A DNA stretch of 64,000 nucleotides from Paenibacillus sp. CAA11 (GTDB taxonomy: Bacteria; Bacillota; Bacilli; Paenibacillales; Paenibacillaceae), in NCBI RefSeq assembly GCF_003060825.1, contig NZ_CP028922.1:2649001-2713000 (forward strand), given 5' to 3'. How positions within the stretch are numbered: position 1 is the stretch's first letter; each line of letters starts with the position of its first letter. Position numbers and translations under genes: made by a program. The notes beneath the pieces are model-generated. The model searched no databases. It saw only the letters and a list, made by a program, of their open reading frames with translations, and was not told where the DNA came from. Below, piece after piece: positions 44,012-52,793 of this stretch.

Positions 44012-47000
44012 TCAGCTAGACCGCTGCTTAACGTTCTTCGCCTCCTCTAAGCTGCTAGCGGCTTGTACAGTTACTGTTATATTCCCTACCTCAATACCTT
44101 CGGCCAAGGATCTGAACACAACCTGATAGCTGCCTGGTATGGCCAAGTCAATTAATCCTACTGGCACACCGTTAGGGTTCCTAATATCCGCCTGGATACC
44201 TAAGCTTCTGATCTCATCTTCAACATCGAATCCCGATGCCAGAAAACTTGCGTTCTTCAACAGGAAATAATCCGTCCCTCTCGCGCTTTGAACTTTCAGA
44301 TTCCCTATAAGGTCATATTCACCTATCGCAGCAGGGACTGATACATTCCCTGAAGTTCCCCGAATATACGGCTTCGGCTTCTGACCATCCAGCTTTACCT
44401 GAGCTCCTGCTGTAATCAGCCCATCTACCCATACTTGCTCAGGTGTTCCCTTTGTGAAATCCAATCCTGCATTTGAAAGGTCAACCGTGCGGAGTGCAGC
44501 GTATTGTTCAGGCGAACTCGACATGACTTTCTCAACACTGGATTTGCTTAAATCCACAGAAATCAGTGCGTAATCCCCCTCTATGTTAATCACCAAAGGA
44601 TTTACCGTTCCGGTAAATGCAGCCTCAATCGTTGCCAGCCTCTCACAATGGGATATATCCAGTTTCTTCAGAAGGGCCCCATCAAATATTCCTTCCGGAA
44701 TCGTCGTGATGTTCGTCCGGCTCAAATCAATTTCAGATGCGCTCTTTAGCAGCTCCAGCCCCTTCAGGTTCGTAATCGGCAGGCCGGATAGATCAACTTT
44801 GCCCTGATAATTCACAATTTCCTTAAGCGTGACCCCGGCCTGAGCCTCAATAGCTTTCAACAATATGGGGTCCGGTACATCACTGGGCGTGAGCTGTGCA
44901 TCTGGATTAAACAGGACAACGTGGCTGGAAGGATCGGACAGATTACCAGCATAGTCTTCCAGATACAAAGTTAGCATCGTTCGGTCTTTAAACTTATAAT
45001 CCATGCTGTTTTTCCCAGTCTCAATATCCATCAGCTGGCTTTTCCCTCTAACTTTATAAGGAAAATCCGCAGTGTCTGTCTCAATCTTGCCCATCCGAAC
45101 CGCACCATCGGCATAGGTATACAGATGCCACCAGTCGTAGGCTACTGGAGTATCTAGCTTTAGCGGTCGGGTATCCCTGCCTTCGCCAAAATGATAATCT
45201 CCGCTATAAGGCTCCGGCGGAACTACATCTGTCAATTTTCCAGTGTGATAGATTCCCGTAGAAGCCTTGCTATGTTTATCCACCGAAGTAATCTTCAGCG
45301 AATAGTCACTGCCATCTACGAGCGGTACCGCCAGCTCAGCTTTACCCGCCGATGCCTCCACCTCCGAAGAATATACAACATCACTCGGCTTATGAGTAAG
45401 AAACACTTCGAGACGAAGCTTTTCCACATTTGCAGAGGGGCGTTCCCAGCTTACTTTCAAGTTACCTGCATGCAGATAACTCTCGACAGAAGTAACATGG
45501 ATCTTCCTAGCTTCCTTGGAGAAATCATAGCTGGTCTCAGCGGCCGCCCCTTCACGTCCATCTGCACCCACAGCCTTAAGCATAAGTTTGACTTTGCCGG
45601 TCTCCCCATATAAGGACTTCACATAAAAGACATCATCATAAGTTCCACCGAGAAACACCGTCGAACCATTTGACAGCTTCGCATACAGATTATATTTCTT
45701 CACCTTGCTGTAATCGTCCAGCTTCCAGGATACATACATCTCCCCTGTATCCAAGGCCTGGTCGATCTTAAAGCCCTCTGGAGCCGGCAATTCCTTTACA
45801 TCCTGCTGTAATACCTTAAGCTCACCAATATGAATCTGATAGTTCACAATGGGGATATCTGAATCGAAGTTCAGCCCGATCGCAGCAATATCCCGTCCCG
45901 TATAAGCACTTATATCAAGCACCTCGGTATCCCAGCCAGCTGTCTTTGATTTTCCAATTTCAAGGTACTCTATTTGATCTGGCGCATCCTTAAAGATCAG
46001 CCCGACCTTCATGTGGGTTGCCTGGTTTGCCTTCCCTGTCTTATAGGTCAACGAAAGCTTGGAGTCCGTCTGTACAGGAATATCCGTCTTATAAAGACGC
46101 AGATCGTTAGTTCCATCCAGAATCCCGCTAACAGCGAGCGAGCTACCGCCCTCATAGGCCATTCCGTAATCAAAGTCGGCCTTCAGCTTGTGCGAACCCG
46201 TTGAGTCCATCCACCACTGCCAGGTTGGCAGCAAATCCTGAATCGTCATATTGGACCATTCATGCTCGTTAGACACTTTACCTTTGCTGAAATATGTTGT
46301 CCCGTGTCCTGTGTTGAAGTTTGTAAAAAAGGTCGAATTAATGACAGAGCGCTCAGTAATATAATGGGCAACTCCATCCCAGTAGCTACCGTTCGTTTGA
46401 GTTCGTCCCGTGTGTGTCGGATCTTCATTTGGGCCGGACCACCATTTACGCTCGCGTTTGAATACCTGTGCCTGATACTGCGGCTTCGCACGATTGTTCT
46501 GATCCGGGGATGAGGTGCCTAAATCTTCATCAAGTCCATTGAAAACAAATTCAGCGCCCAGCATGGCAATACCTGTAGTGGTGTTTCCTTCTGCATCAAG
46601 TGTATTGCGTAGATCGTTGCGCATGTTCCCAAATCGGTCTCCACCGGCTTCAACTCCGGCATACAGCGTTGTCAACGGGTCTACTCCTAGAGATTTAGCC
46701 AAAGACACTGAGTGCTGAATTTTGGTCTTATTCCACGGATAATCGATAAAGATAGAGTCGGATACCTGTCCCAGCTTTGGATCATAAACAAACGTGCTGT
46801 TCTTGCTGTTAAATTCCCGCTGGTATTGCACTTCTCCTGTAGTATTAATGACAGAATCATACCACTGTATATAAAGACCATGATCCCGAATATATTTAGT
46901 GAATTCTTGAAAAACGGGGATTTCTTCTTTGGTAATATCCGTCTCCTGGTTCAGGAAATATCCGTCGAAGCCGTAATACTTGGCAGCCTCAATCAATTTA

Positions 47001-47656
47001 TCCGCCATCGGCATCTTCCCATCCGCCGTTTTGTAGACCCAATCCTTATGGTACTGGCCCTCTCGCGGCAGGAAAATACAGCCTAGAGACATAACGCCAT
47101 TTTTGTGGGCTGCATTCGTATAGGCCGGGTTAGGGAAATTGAGAATACCGAATTCGAACTTCCGCTGTGTCCAATCTGCCGTTGGATCGTACAGCTCCTT
47201 CGGAACCGAAGAGGTGGCCATCCCGTGCCATGAGCCATAATAGTCTGTATACTGCCAGAAATTAAACAAATAATTACTAAAATTATCATTGTAAGCAAAG
47301 GACTCAAAAAAGGAATTGCCGTAATCACCAGCTAGATTGAATAAAGAAGTTTTCGGATTTAATTTAGGATTAGCCTGGGTTGCCCTATAAGCATCGATTC
47401 TTGGCTGCAGCGGAATACGAGCCCTTAAGTATTCAGCAAAAGGATCTGCCGCAGGATTCCAATTCAGAAAATCCTGTGCCCGGTATCCATGCTCCACAGG
47501 CTGATTGCTGCCGATTTCGCCCTGCCCGATTATCGGCAGCGTATCCCCAGCCAAGGCTGCCGGTAATAGGTTTCCGTTCCAGAAGGAAAAAGCTAGAGAT
47601 ACCGCTGCTGCCGCAGCCACTACCTTGCTGCTGCGTCTTCTTCTCATTCTTCCCAT
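44012..47656 (-). CDS. Secreted GH85 endo-beta-N-acetylglucosaminidase
   Basis: The protein has 1214 residues from an ATG with AGGGAG upstream. A long basic signal peptide (about 1-36) leads to a GH85 catalytic domain (about 50-520). The motif GFDGYFLNQETD contains the Asn and Glu pair (about 236 and 238) typical of this substrate-assisted family, which cuts the chitobiose core of N-glycans. Beta-sandwich and fibronectin-like units follow, then a short leucine-rich-repeat block (about 960-1060) and an Ig-like end. There is no LPXTG or SLH anchor, so it is released. A cre-like site upstream suggests carbon control. The role is probably glycan foraging. Confidence 0.88.
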   Translation of the reverse strand: MGRMRRRRSSKVVAAAAAVSLAFSFWNGNLLPAALAGDTLPIIGQGEIGSNQPVEHGYRAQDFLNWNPAADPFAEYLRARIPLQPRIDAYRATQANPKLNPKTSLFNLAGDYGNSFFESFAYNDNFSNYLFNFWQYTDYYGSWHGMATSSVPKELYDPTADWTQRKFEFGILNFPNPAYTNAAHKNGVMSLGCIFLPREGQYHKDWVYKTADGKMPMADKLIEAAKYYGFDGYFLNQETDITKEEIPVFQEFTKYIRDHGLYIQWYDSVINTTGEVQYQREFNSKNSTFVYDPKLGQVSDSIFIDYPWNKTKIQHSVSLAKSLGVDPLTTLYAGVEAGGDRFGNMRNDLRNTLDAEGNTTTGIAMLGAEFVFNGLDEDLGTSSPDQNNRAKPQYQAQVFKRERKWWSGPNEDPTHTGRTQTNGSYWDGVAHYITERSVINSTFFTNFNTGHGTTYFSKGKVSNEHEWSNMTIQDLLPTWQWWMDSTGSHKLKADFDYGMAYEGGSSLAVSGILDGTNDLRLYKTDIPVQTDSKLSLTYKTGKANQATHMKVGLIFKDAPDQIEYLEIGKSKTAGWDTEVLDISAYTGRDIAAIGLNFDSDIPIVNYQIHIGELKVLQQDVKELPAPEGFKIDQALDTGEMYVSWKLDDYSKVKKYNLYAKLSNGSTVFLGGTYDDVFYVKSLYGETGKVKLMLKAVGADGREGAAAETSYDFSKEARKIHVTSVESYLHAGNLKVSWERPSANVEKLRLEVFLTHKPSDVVYSSEVEASAGKAELAVPLVDGSDYSLKITSVDKHSKASTGIYHTGKLTDVVPPEPYSGDYHFGEGRDTRPLKLDTPVAYDWWHLYTYADGAVRMGKIETDTADFPYKVRGKSQLMDIETGKNSMDYKFKDRTMLTLYLEDYAGNLSDPSSHVVLFNPDAQLTPSDVPDPILLKAIEAQAGVTLKEIVNYQGKVDLSGLPITNLKGLELLKSASEIDLSRTNITTIPEGIFDGALLKKLDISHCERLATIEAAFTGTVNPLVINIEGDYALISVDLSKSSVEKVMSSSPEQYAALRTVDLSNAGLDFTKGTPEQVWVDGLITAGAQVKLDGQKPKPYIRGTSGNVSVPAAIGEYDLIGNLKVQSARGTDYFLLKNASFLASGFDVEDEIRSLGIQADIRNPNGVPVGLIDLAIPGSYQVVFRSLAEGIEVGNITVTVQAASSLEEAKNVKQRSS

Positions 47657-47752
47657 GATCAAACTCCCTTTCTTCCCCGGAATTTGAATGTTGGATAGCC
47701 CTTGTCAGCCTTCCTGCCGTGCCATCCAAAATTCAAGTAATACACTAGCTTT

Positions 47753-47766
47753 TGAAAGCACTTTCA
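47753..47766 (-). promoter_or_regulatory. cre-like CcpA site upstream of the GH85 gene
   Basis: TGAAAGCACTTTCA differs from the ideal cre palindrome TGAAAGCGCTTTCA at one base. It lies about 100 bases before the GH85 start, where CcpA binding would repress transcription when glucose is available. Confidence 0.6.
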
Positions 47767-47904
47767 TAAAGAGGAATAATTAAAGATTAGCTGTTCAAAT
47801 TAAAGAATTCAGCTTATATTCGGGACTTTAGGCGAGGTTCTATGTTACTTTATTTAACATTTTTATACCGGGCATTGATATTAGGGTGTAGTGTGCCAAT
47901 TGCC

Positions 47905-47929
47905 TAAAAAAGGCCGCCCACAGGCGGCC
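47905..47929 (-). terminator. Terminator of the downstream signal peptidase gene
   Basis: GGCCGCC and GGCGGCC enclose a 4-base loop, followed by six T on the minus strand, 22 bases past the stop at 47951. Confidence 0.92.
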
Positions 47930-47950
47930 ATACTTCTAGATATATCCGAT

Positions 47951-48505
47951 TTATTTAAAACCTTTGGTCGCCAGTACATGATCCATGGGAATAAAGCCGA
48001 TCATGCGGCTGTCATTACTGTTATTCCGATTATCTCCCATCACAAAGATATGATCCTCCGGCACGTTCCAAGTCTGATCAGGAAGCAGTTCCATTTGTTC
48101 CTTAATGTAAGGCTCATCCAACTGTTCACCATTGCGGAATACTTTGGCATTCTTAATCTCAACCGTATCTCCAGGCTTACCGATGACCCGCTTTACATAG
48201 AAAACTTCATCCATCGTATCTCCTGTTAGCAGACTGATCAGCGGGTGCTCCCGGGCACTGTCCCAGAAGGTACGCTTGCGCTCGACCCGGCTATCAACAA
48301 TGACAATATCGCCGTAATCCGGCTGATTTCCTAAGGTGTAGCTCCATTTCTCGGCATAAATCCGCTGCTTATCATGGAGCGTCGGATCCATAGAATGCCC
48401 GTAGACCTTATAAGGCTGGAAAATAAAAATGCCGATGAACATGCTCAGGATAAAAGCAAGACCGATAGATAAAGACCAGCTTCCGATTTCCTTCCAAATT
48501 CTCAT
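47951..48505 (-). CDS. Signal peptidase I
   Basis: The protein has 184 residues. One N-terminal membrane span (about 10-30) is followed by the outside catalytic domain. Ser38 in GHSMDPTL and Lys105 in VKRVIGKPGD form the Ser/Lys dyad, and GDNRNNSNDSRMIG is the conserved box E. The size matches the SipS/SipT type. It removes Sec signal peptides on the outer face of the membrane, for example from the many secreted proteins in this window. GGAGG precedes the ATG. It is a paralogue of the gene at 48605. Confidence 0.93.
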   Translation of the reverse strand: MRIWKEIGSWSLSIGLAFILSMFIGIFIFQPYKVYGHSMDPTLHDKQRIYAEKWSYTLGNQPDYGDIVIVDSRVERKRTFWDSAREHPLISLLTGDTMDEVFYVKRVIGKPGDTVEIKNAKVFRNGEQLDEPYIKEQMELLPDQTWNVPEDHIFVMGDNRNNSNDSRMIGFIPMDHVLATKGFK

Positions 48506-48572
48506 CTTCCAATTACCTCCATTTCCTCTCTTAGGTTGATTTTAGCACAATCTATTGAAATTGGAAAAATAT

Positions 48573-48599
48573 CAAAAAAAGCCGCCCAGATGGGCGGCT
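48573..48599 (-). terminator. Terminator of the upstream signal peptidase gene
   Basis: AGCCGCCCA and TGGGCGGCT pair around two bases, followed by seven T on the minus strand, six bases after the stop at 48605. Confidence 0.92.
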
Positions 48600-48604
48600 C
48601 TCAG

Positions 48605-49162
48605 TTATTTAAACTCTTTAATTCCCATGACATGATCCAGCGGTATAAAACCAATCATGCGACTGTCCTTACTGTTGTTCCGGTTATCTCCCATAACGAA
48701 TATATGATCCTCGGGGACCGTCCATTTCTGATCCGGAGTGACTTCCATCTTCTCCTTAATGTAAGGCTCCACCAGTTCCTCTCCATTGCGGTACACATTA
48801 CCGTTCTTGATTTCGATCGTATCTCCCGGCTTGCCGATCACGCGCTTCACATAGAAGATCTCTTGTTTGGAATCTCCCGTAAATAGGCTAATCAGCGGAT
48901 GTTCAACGACATCATCCCAGAAGTTTCTTGAACGGTCCACCCGGCTGTCGATAATGACGATATCTCCATAATCAGGCAAATTTCCAAGCGCATGACTCCA
49001 TTTCTCTGCATAAATCCGCTGTTTGTCATGAAGGGTCGGATCCATGGAATGCCCATCTACTTTATAGGGCTGAATAACAAAAATACCGATAAATAAACTG
49101 AGCACGAAGGCGATGCCTATTGACAGCAGCCATCCTCTTAGCTCTTTCCAAACCTTCATCAT
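48605..49162 (-). CDS. Signal peptidase I, paralogue
   Basis: The protein has 185 residues from an ATG six bases after GGAGG; an earlier TTG is less likely. It closely resembles the next gene over most of its length. The membrane span is at about 10-31. Ser39 (GHSMDPTL) and Lys106 (VKRVIGKPGD) form the dyad, and GDNRNNSKDSRMIG is box E. It differs mainly in the loop after SRVDRS. Each copy has its own terminator, so they are transcribed independently and may differ in timing or preprotein choice. Confidence 0.93.
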   Translation of the reverse strand: MMKVWKELRGWLLSIGIAFVLSLFIGIFVIQPYKVDGHSMDPTLHDKQRIYAEKWSHALGNLPDYGDIVIIDSRVDRSRNFWDDVVEHPLISLFTGDSKQEIFYVKRVIGKPGDTIEIKNGNVYRNGEELVEPYIKEKMEVTPDQKWTVPEDHIFVMGDNRNNSKDSRMIGFIPLDHVMGIKEFK

Positions 49163-49240
49163 TGCCAACCTCCAAATGTATTCATAGAGCGATTATAGCA
49201 TAGGAGATCAGCTGCTGAAAAATTCTCCTGTCTTTTCAAG

Positions 49241-49269
49241 TTGACATCCTGGCCTTGCAACTATATATT
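49241..49269 (+). promoter_or_regulatory. Sigma-A promoter of the LysR gene
   Basis: A perfect TTGACA (49241-49246) and TATATT (49264-49269) are 17 bases apart, in the divergent gap before the LysR start. Confidence 0.75.
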
Positions 49270-49280
49270 CTCATTAACTC

Positions 49281-49295
49281 ATAGGTTTTTTCTAT
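49281..49295 (+). promoter_or_regulatory. LysR-type operator candidate at the LysR promoter
   Basis: ATAGGTTTTTTCTAT has a T-N11-A core and lies just downstream of the -10, a position suited to autorepression. It matches the leuC-upstream palindrome at 13 of 15 bases. Confidence 0.5.
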
Positions 49296-49326
49296 AAGCA
49301 TACTGTACACAAGGGGATACACTGCC

Positions 49327-50241
49327 ATGGAATTACGCCAATTTCAATATACGCTGCAAATCGCGGAGGAGCGCAATTTCTCCAGGGCTGCAGAGAAGCT
49401 CCACATTGCCCAGCCCTCGCTCAGCCAGCAGCTGTCGAAGCTTGAACAAGAGCTGGGGGTAATGCTGTTCCAGCGCAATACAAGTTCGGTAGAATTAACA
49501 CACGCTGGTGAGAGCTTCATTGTCCACGCCCGCAAGATTATGGATGCGGTGGAGCAGCTGAGACAGGAGATGGACGATATCTCCAAGCTGCGAAGCGGAC
49601 GGGTCATCGTTGGAAGTATGCCAATTACAGGCTCCCATCTATTACCCTACGTGCTGCCTGTATTTAAAGAGACTCATCCGGGAATCCAAATCACCTTGCT
49701 GGAAGATACCTCCTTGAATTTGGAGAAGCTAACCGCCAGCGGGGGAACGGACTTAAGTCTATTGTCACTTCCCCTTCAGGAACCTTCTCTGACTTATGTC
49801 CCGATTGGTGAGGAGCAGATTCTGCTTGCCGTGCCTCCCGGTCACCCGCTTGCCAGCCGCACTTCCACTTCCGGGGGAGTAAGAATGGAGGAACTCCAAG
49901 AGGAGCCATTTATTGTGCTAAAAAAAGGACAGGGATTCCGCAAGCTGACCGTCGGCCTTTGCCAGGAAGCCGGATTTGAGCCAAAGATTGTGTTTGAGAG
50001 CAACAACATTGAAACCGTTCAATCCCTGGTCGCTGCGGGTATGGGCATTACGCTCGTCCCCCGGTTTATTGCCCGCGCCAAGCGAAGCGAGCTGATCCCC
50101 GTCTATGTGCCCTTGGCTGAGCCGGTTCCCAGCCGCACGCTGGTCATTGCTTACCGAAAAGGACGCTATTTATCGAAAGCAGCAGAAGCATTTATAGATA
50201 CATTTAAAGAGACCTTAACCAGCCGTATGGGGCAAGATTAA
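49327..50241 (+). CDS. LysR-family transcriptional regulator
   Basis: The protein has 304 residues. It has an N-terminal winged helix-turn-helix (about 1-60; FSRAAEKLHIAQPSLSQQLSKLEQELGVMLF) and a two-lobe effector-binding domain (about 90-295) that senses a small molecule. It is closest in pattern to the CynR/AlsR-like group of Bacillales, but the effector is not predictable. It is monocistronic with its own strong promoter and a palindrome just after the -10. The matching palindrome before leuC makes leucine synthesis a candidate target. It is divergent from the signal peptidase gene. Confidence 0.9.
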   Translation: MELRQFQYTLQIAEERNFSRAAEKLHIAQPSLSQQLSKLEQELGVMLFQRNTSSVELTHAGESFIVHARKIMDAVEQLRQEMDDISKLRSGRVIVGSMPITGSHLLPYVLPVFKETHPGIQITLLEDTSLNLEKLTASGGTDLSLLSLPLQEPSLTYVPIGEEQILLAVPPGHPLASRTSTSGGVRMEELQEEPFIVLKKGQGFRKLTVGLCQEAGFEPKIVFESNNIETVQSLVAAGMGITLVPRFIARAKRSELIPVYVPLAEPVPSRTLVIAYRKGRYLSKAAEAFIDTFKETLTSRMGQD

Positions 50242-50267
50242 GGCCTCGAACTGGAAGCATATTGAAT

Positions 50268-51074
50268 TTAGCGGTAAAGCTCGGGACGGCGGTCTTCAAA
50301 AACAGGAATTCTACCCCTAACCTCGTCCACCGTCCCGAGAGATATGCTGCCTGTAATAATTTCTTCCTCTTCACCGCCCTCAGCCACAATTTCACCCCAT
50401 GGATCAATGATCAGGGAGTGTCCGAAGAAACGGTCTCCTCCGCCTTCGCCCACACGGTTGCAGGCAACCACATACATTTGGTTCTCAATGGCTCTTGCCG
50501 TAAGCAATGTCCGCCAATGCTGCAGGCGAGGATGCGGCCACTCCGCTGGAACGAAGAGCACCTTTGCTCCCTTAAGGGCCAGCAACCTGGCAAGCTCCGG
50601 AAACCGGATATCATAGCAGATGGAGGCCCCTGCCAGTGTGCCGTCGAGCTCAAATGTTACAGGATGCTGTCCGGCAGCCAGGTGCTTCTCTTCCTGCATC
50701 AGCCGGAATAAGTGAATCTTGGAATAAACCCCGGCTTCCTGTCCCAACCTATCGATGACATACATCGTATTTCGAACCTGTTCCCCCTGCTTCTCCGCAA
50801 TAGAGCCGGCAACAAGGTGTACATCGTGTTCCCGGGCAAAATCCCGAAGCCAAGCCCTGCTGTTTTGGCCACCGGGATCCGCAAGATCCTGAATTTGTGC
50901 TAACGCATAACCTGTATTCCACATTTCTGGCAGTACCAGAACATCGGGCTTATTCTCGGCTTGAGCGGCCTTCTTCATCAGATCGTACAAATGCCCGCGA
51001 TTCCGCTCCGGCTCACCAAGCGCTATATCCGCTTGAATTAACGCTATATTCCAATGGGTTGCAGCTGTGCTCAT
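50268..51074 (-). CDS. mtnU: Carbon-nitrogen hydrolase, omega-amidase-like (MtnU type)
   Basis: The protein has 268 residues of the nitrilase fold. The catalytic triad is Glu in VLPEMWNTG, Lys in YSKIHLF and Cys in SICYDIRFPEL. The position beside the mtnE-like aminotransferase matches Bacillus, where MtnU hydrolyses the keto-amide left by transamination of glutamine in methionine salvage. It is divergent from the aminotransferase gene, so both may share control. It is cytoplasmic. The symbol is given on family plus context, so treat it as likely rather than proven. Confidence 0.8.
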   Translation of the reverse strand: MSTAATHWNIALIQADIALGEPERNRGHLYDLMKKAAQAENKPDVLVLPEMWNTGYALAQIQDLADPGGQNSRAWLRDFAREHDVHLVAGSIAEKQGEQVRNTMYVIDRLGQEAGVYSKIHLFRLMQEEKHLAAGQHPVTFELDGTLAGASICYDIRFPELARLLALKGAKVLFVPAEWPHPRLQHWRTLLTARAIENQMYVVACNRVGEGGGDRFFGHSLIIDPWGEIVAEGGEEEEIITGSISLGTVDEVRGRIPVFEDRRPELYR

Positions 51075-51222
51075 CCATCTCTTCCCTTCTCATTGCAGTA
51101 GTTTTTATATTTGGTTCCATCATATTAAAGCTCAGATGGTCACGTCAATCCGGGGTATACAGCTGGGATAAATCATGTTAAATTTAATCTATTCTATTTT
51201 ACTACAGACCGGAGTGTTGAAT

Positions 51223-52434
51223 TTGGATTTGAAGCCTACCCCTTTATCAGCACAGCACCAGCCATTTTCCATCGAAGCCGCTGAGGTCATGAAGCGCCTG
51301 CCCAAGCAGTTCTTTGCCGGACTTGTACAGAACGTAGGACGTGAAGTTGCCGCAGGCCATGATGTTATCAACTTGGGCCAAGGAAATCCCGATCGTCCGA
51401 CTCCCCCACATATCGTGCGCGCCCTTCAGGAGGCTGCTGCAAATCCGTTATACCATAAATATTCTCCGTTCACAGGGCACCGTTTCCTGAAGGAAGCGGT
51501 TGCCGAACGTTACAGGGAGGATTACGGGGTTGTTCTGGACCCCGACAAGGAAGTGGCCATCCTTTTTGGCGGGAAGACAGGGCTTGTACAGATCAGCCAA
51601 ATCCTGCTTAATCCTGGAGACCTGTGCCTAGTTCCGGATCCGGGTTATCCCGATTATTGGTCCGGTGTTGCCCTTGCCGGTGCGGAAATGTCCTTCATGC
51701 CGCTTCGTGAAGATAATGACTACCTTCCCGACTACAGCCAAATCTCTCTGCAGGACCGCGAGCGTGCCAAGCTGATGTTCCTTAACTACCCGAATAACCC
51801 TACGGGCGCTTCCGCTACCGCTTCCTTCTATGCGGATACGGTGGAATTTGCTGCAAAACATGGTATTGTGGTTGCCAGCGACTTTGCTTACGGGGCGATC
51901 GGGTTTGACGGCAAGACGCCGATCAGCTTCCTGCAGACGCCAGGCGCCAAGGAAGTCGGCGTAGAATATTACACCTTATCGAAGACCTACAATATGGCAG
52001 GCTGGCGTGTTGGTTTCGCCCTTGGCAATGAGCGAATCATCTCGCTCATCAACCTGCTGCAGGATCATATTTATGTGAGCTTATTTGGAGGCATCCAGGA
52101 GGCGGCCAAAGTCGCCCTTACGGCGAGCCAGCAGAATGTAAAAGACCTCGCCGCTCTTTATGAGTCCCGTAGGAACTCATTCTTTGACGCTCTGGCTGAG
52201 ATCGGCTGGGAAGCAAGGAAGCCAAGCGGCTCCTTCTTTGCGTGGCTGCCCGTACCAAAAGGGATGGACTCGGTTTCCTTCTCCAACCTCCTCCTTCGGG
52301 AGAGCAAAGTTGCCGTTGCTCCCGGTGTAGGCTTTGGACGCTACGGTGAAGGCTATGTGCGTGTCGGGCTGCTCAGTGATGAGAACAGACTCCGAGAAGC
52401 GGTCCAGCGCATCGGAAAGCTTGGCCTGTTCTAA
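51223..52434 (+). CDS. mtnE: Pyridoxal-phosphate aminotransferase of methionine salvage
   Basis: The protein has 403 residues from a TTG eight bases after GGAG; a longer frame of sixteen more codons lacks a site. It is a class I/II aminotransferase: NLGQGNPDRPTPPHI, the pyridoxal-phosphate-binding Lys in LSKTYNMAGWRVG, and NYPNNPTGA. In Bacillus the MtnE (MtnV) enzyme makes methionine by transaminating 4-methylthio-2-oxobutyrate. The neighbouring mtnU-like gene and the downstream mtnWXB support this role, though broad aminotransferases of similar sequence exist. No S-box is seen in the divergent gap. Confidence 0.82.
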   Translation: MDLKPTPLSAQHQPFSIEAAEVMKRLPKQFFAGLVQNVGREVAAGHDVINLGQGNPDRPTPPHIVRALQEAAANPLYHKYSPFTGHRFLKEAVAERYREDYGVVLDPDKEVAILFGGKTGLVQISQILLNPGDLCLVPDPGYPDYWSGVALAGAEMSFMPLREDNDYLPDYSQISLQDRERAKLMFLNYPNNPTGASATASFYADTVEFAAKHGIVVASDFAYGAIGFDGKTPISFLQTPGAKEVGVEYYTLSKTYNMAGWRVGFALGNERIISLINLLQDHIYVSLFGGIQEAAKVALTASQQNVKDLAALYESRRNSFFDALAEIGWEARKPSGSFFAWLPVPKGMDSVSFSNLLLRESKVAVAPGVGFGRYGEGYVRVGLLSDENRLREAVQRIGKLGLF

Positions 52435-52450
52435 CAGAAGCCTATATGCT

Positions 52451-52479
52451 TTGCAAAGGCTGATCGGGCATGGTATTCT
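52451..52479 (+). promoter_or_regulatory. Promoter of the T-box transcript
   Basis: TTGCAA (52451-52456) and TATTCT (52474-52479) are 17 bases apart, with transcription expected from about 52486. This gives the proBAC-mtnWXB unit its own start just downstream of mtnE. Confidence 0.55.
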
Positions 52480-52489
52480 TACACTAAAT

Positions 52490-52742
52490 ATCTAAACGTG
52501 ATGACGGGACCTGGCGAAAGGTCAATACGGTGATTTAAGAGAGTAAATTCCTTAGGCTGCGAGAATTTACCGCCGGATCTTCCGCACTATCCTACCCCTG
52601 AGCGGCCGGCTTCCTGCCGGACAGCACCTGCTGTTACCAGGCCCAAAGTGGGATGATGCTTCGCATCATCAATAAAGGTGGTACCGCGGAAGATTAACTT
52701 TCGTCCTTTGCAGCAATTGCGATAGGACGGAAGTTTTTTTAT
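52490..52742 (+). promoter_or_regulatory. T-box riboswitch, probably proline-specific
   Basis: The leader contains the diagnostic T-box AAGGTGGTACCGCGG (52675-52689). It is followed by a terminator AACTTTCGTCC ... GGACGGAAGTT with seven T (52696-52741). Upstream lies a large stem I with an AGAGAG element and a loop with GGCTGCGAG. Uncharged tRNA binding stabilises the antiterminator. Placement before proBAC predicts tRNA-Pro; CCT at 52591-52593 is a candidate specifier, not established. Confidence 0.9.
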
Positions 52743-52793
52743 TAGGGAAAACAAGTCATGGACGATTATGAGCTTTAGGAAGGAAGGATCTTC

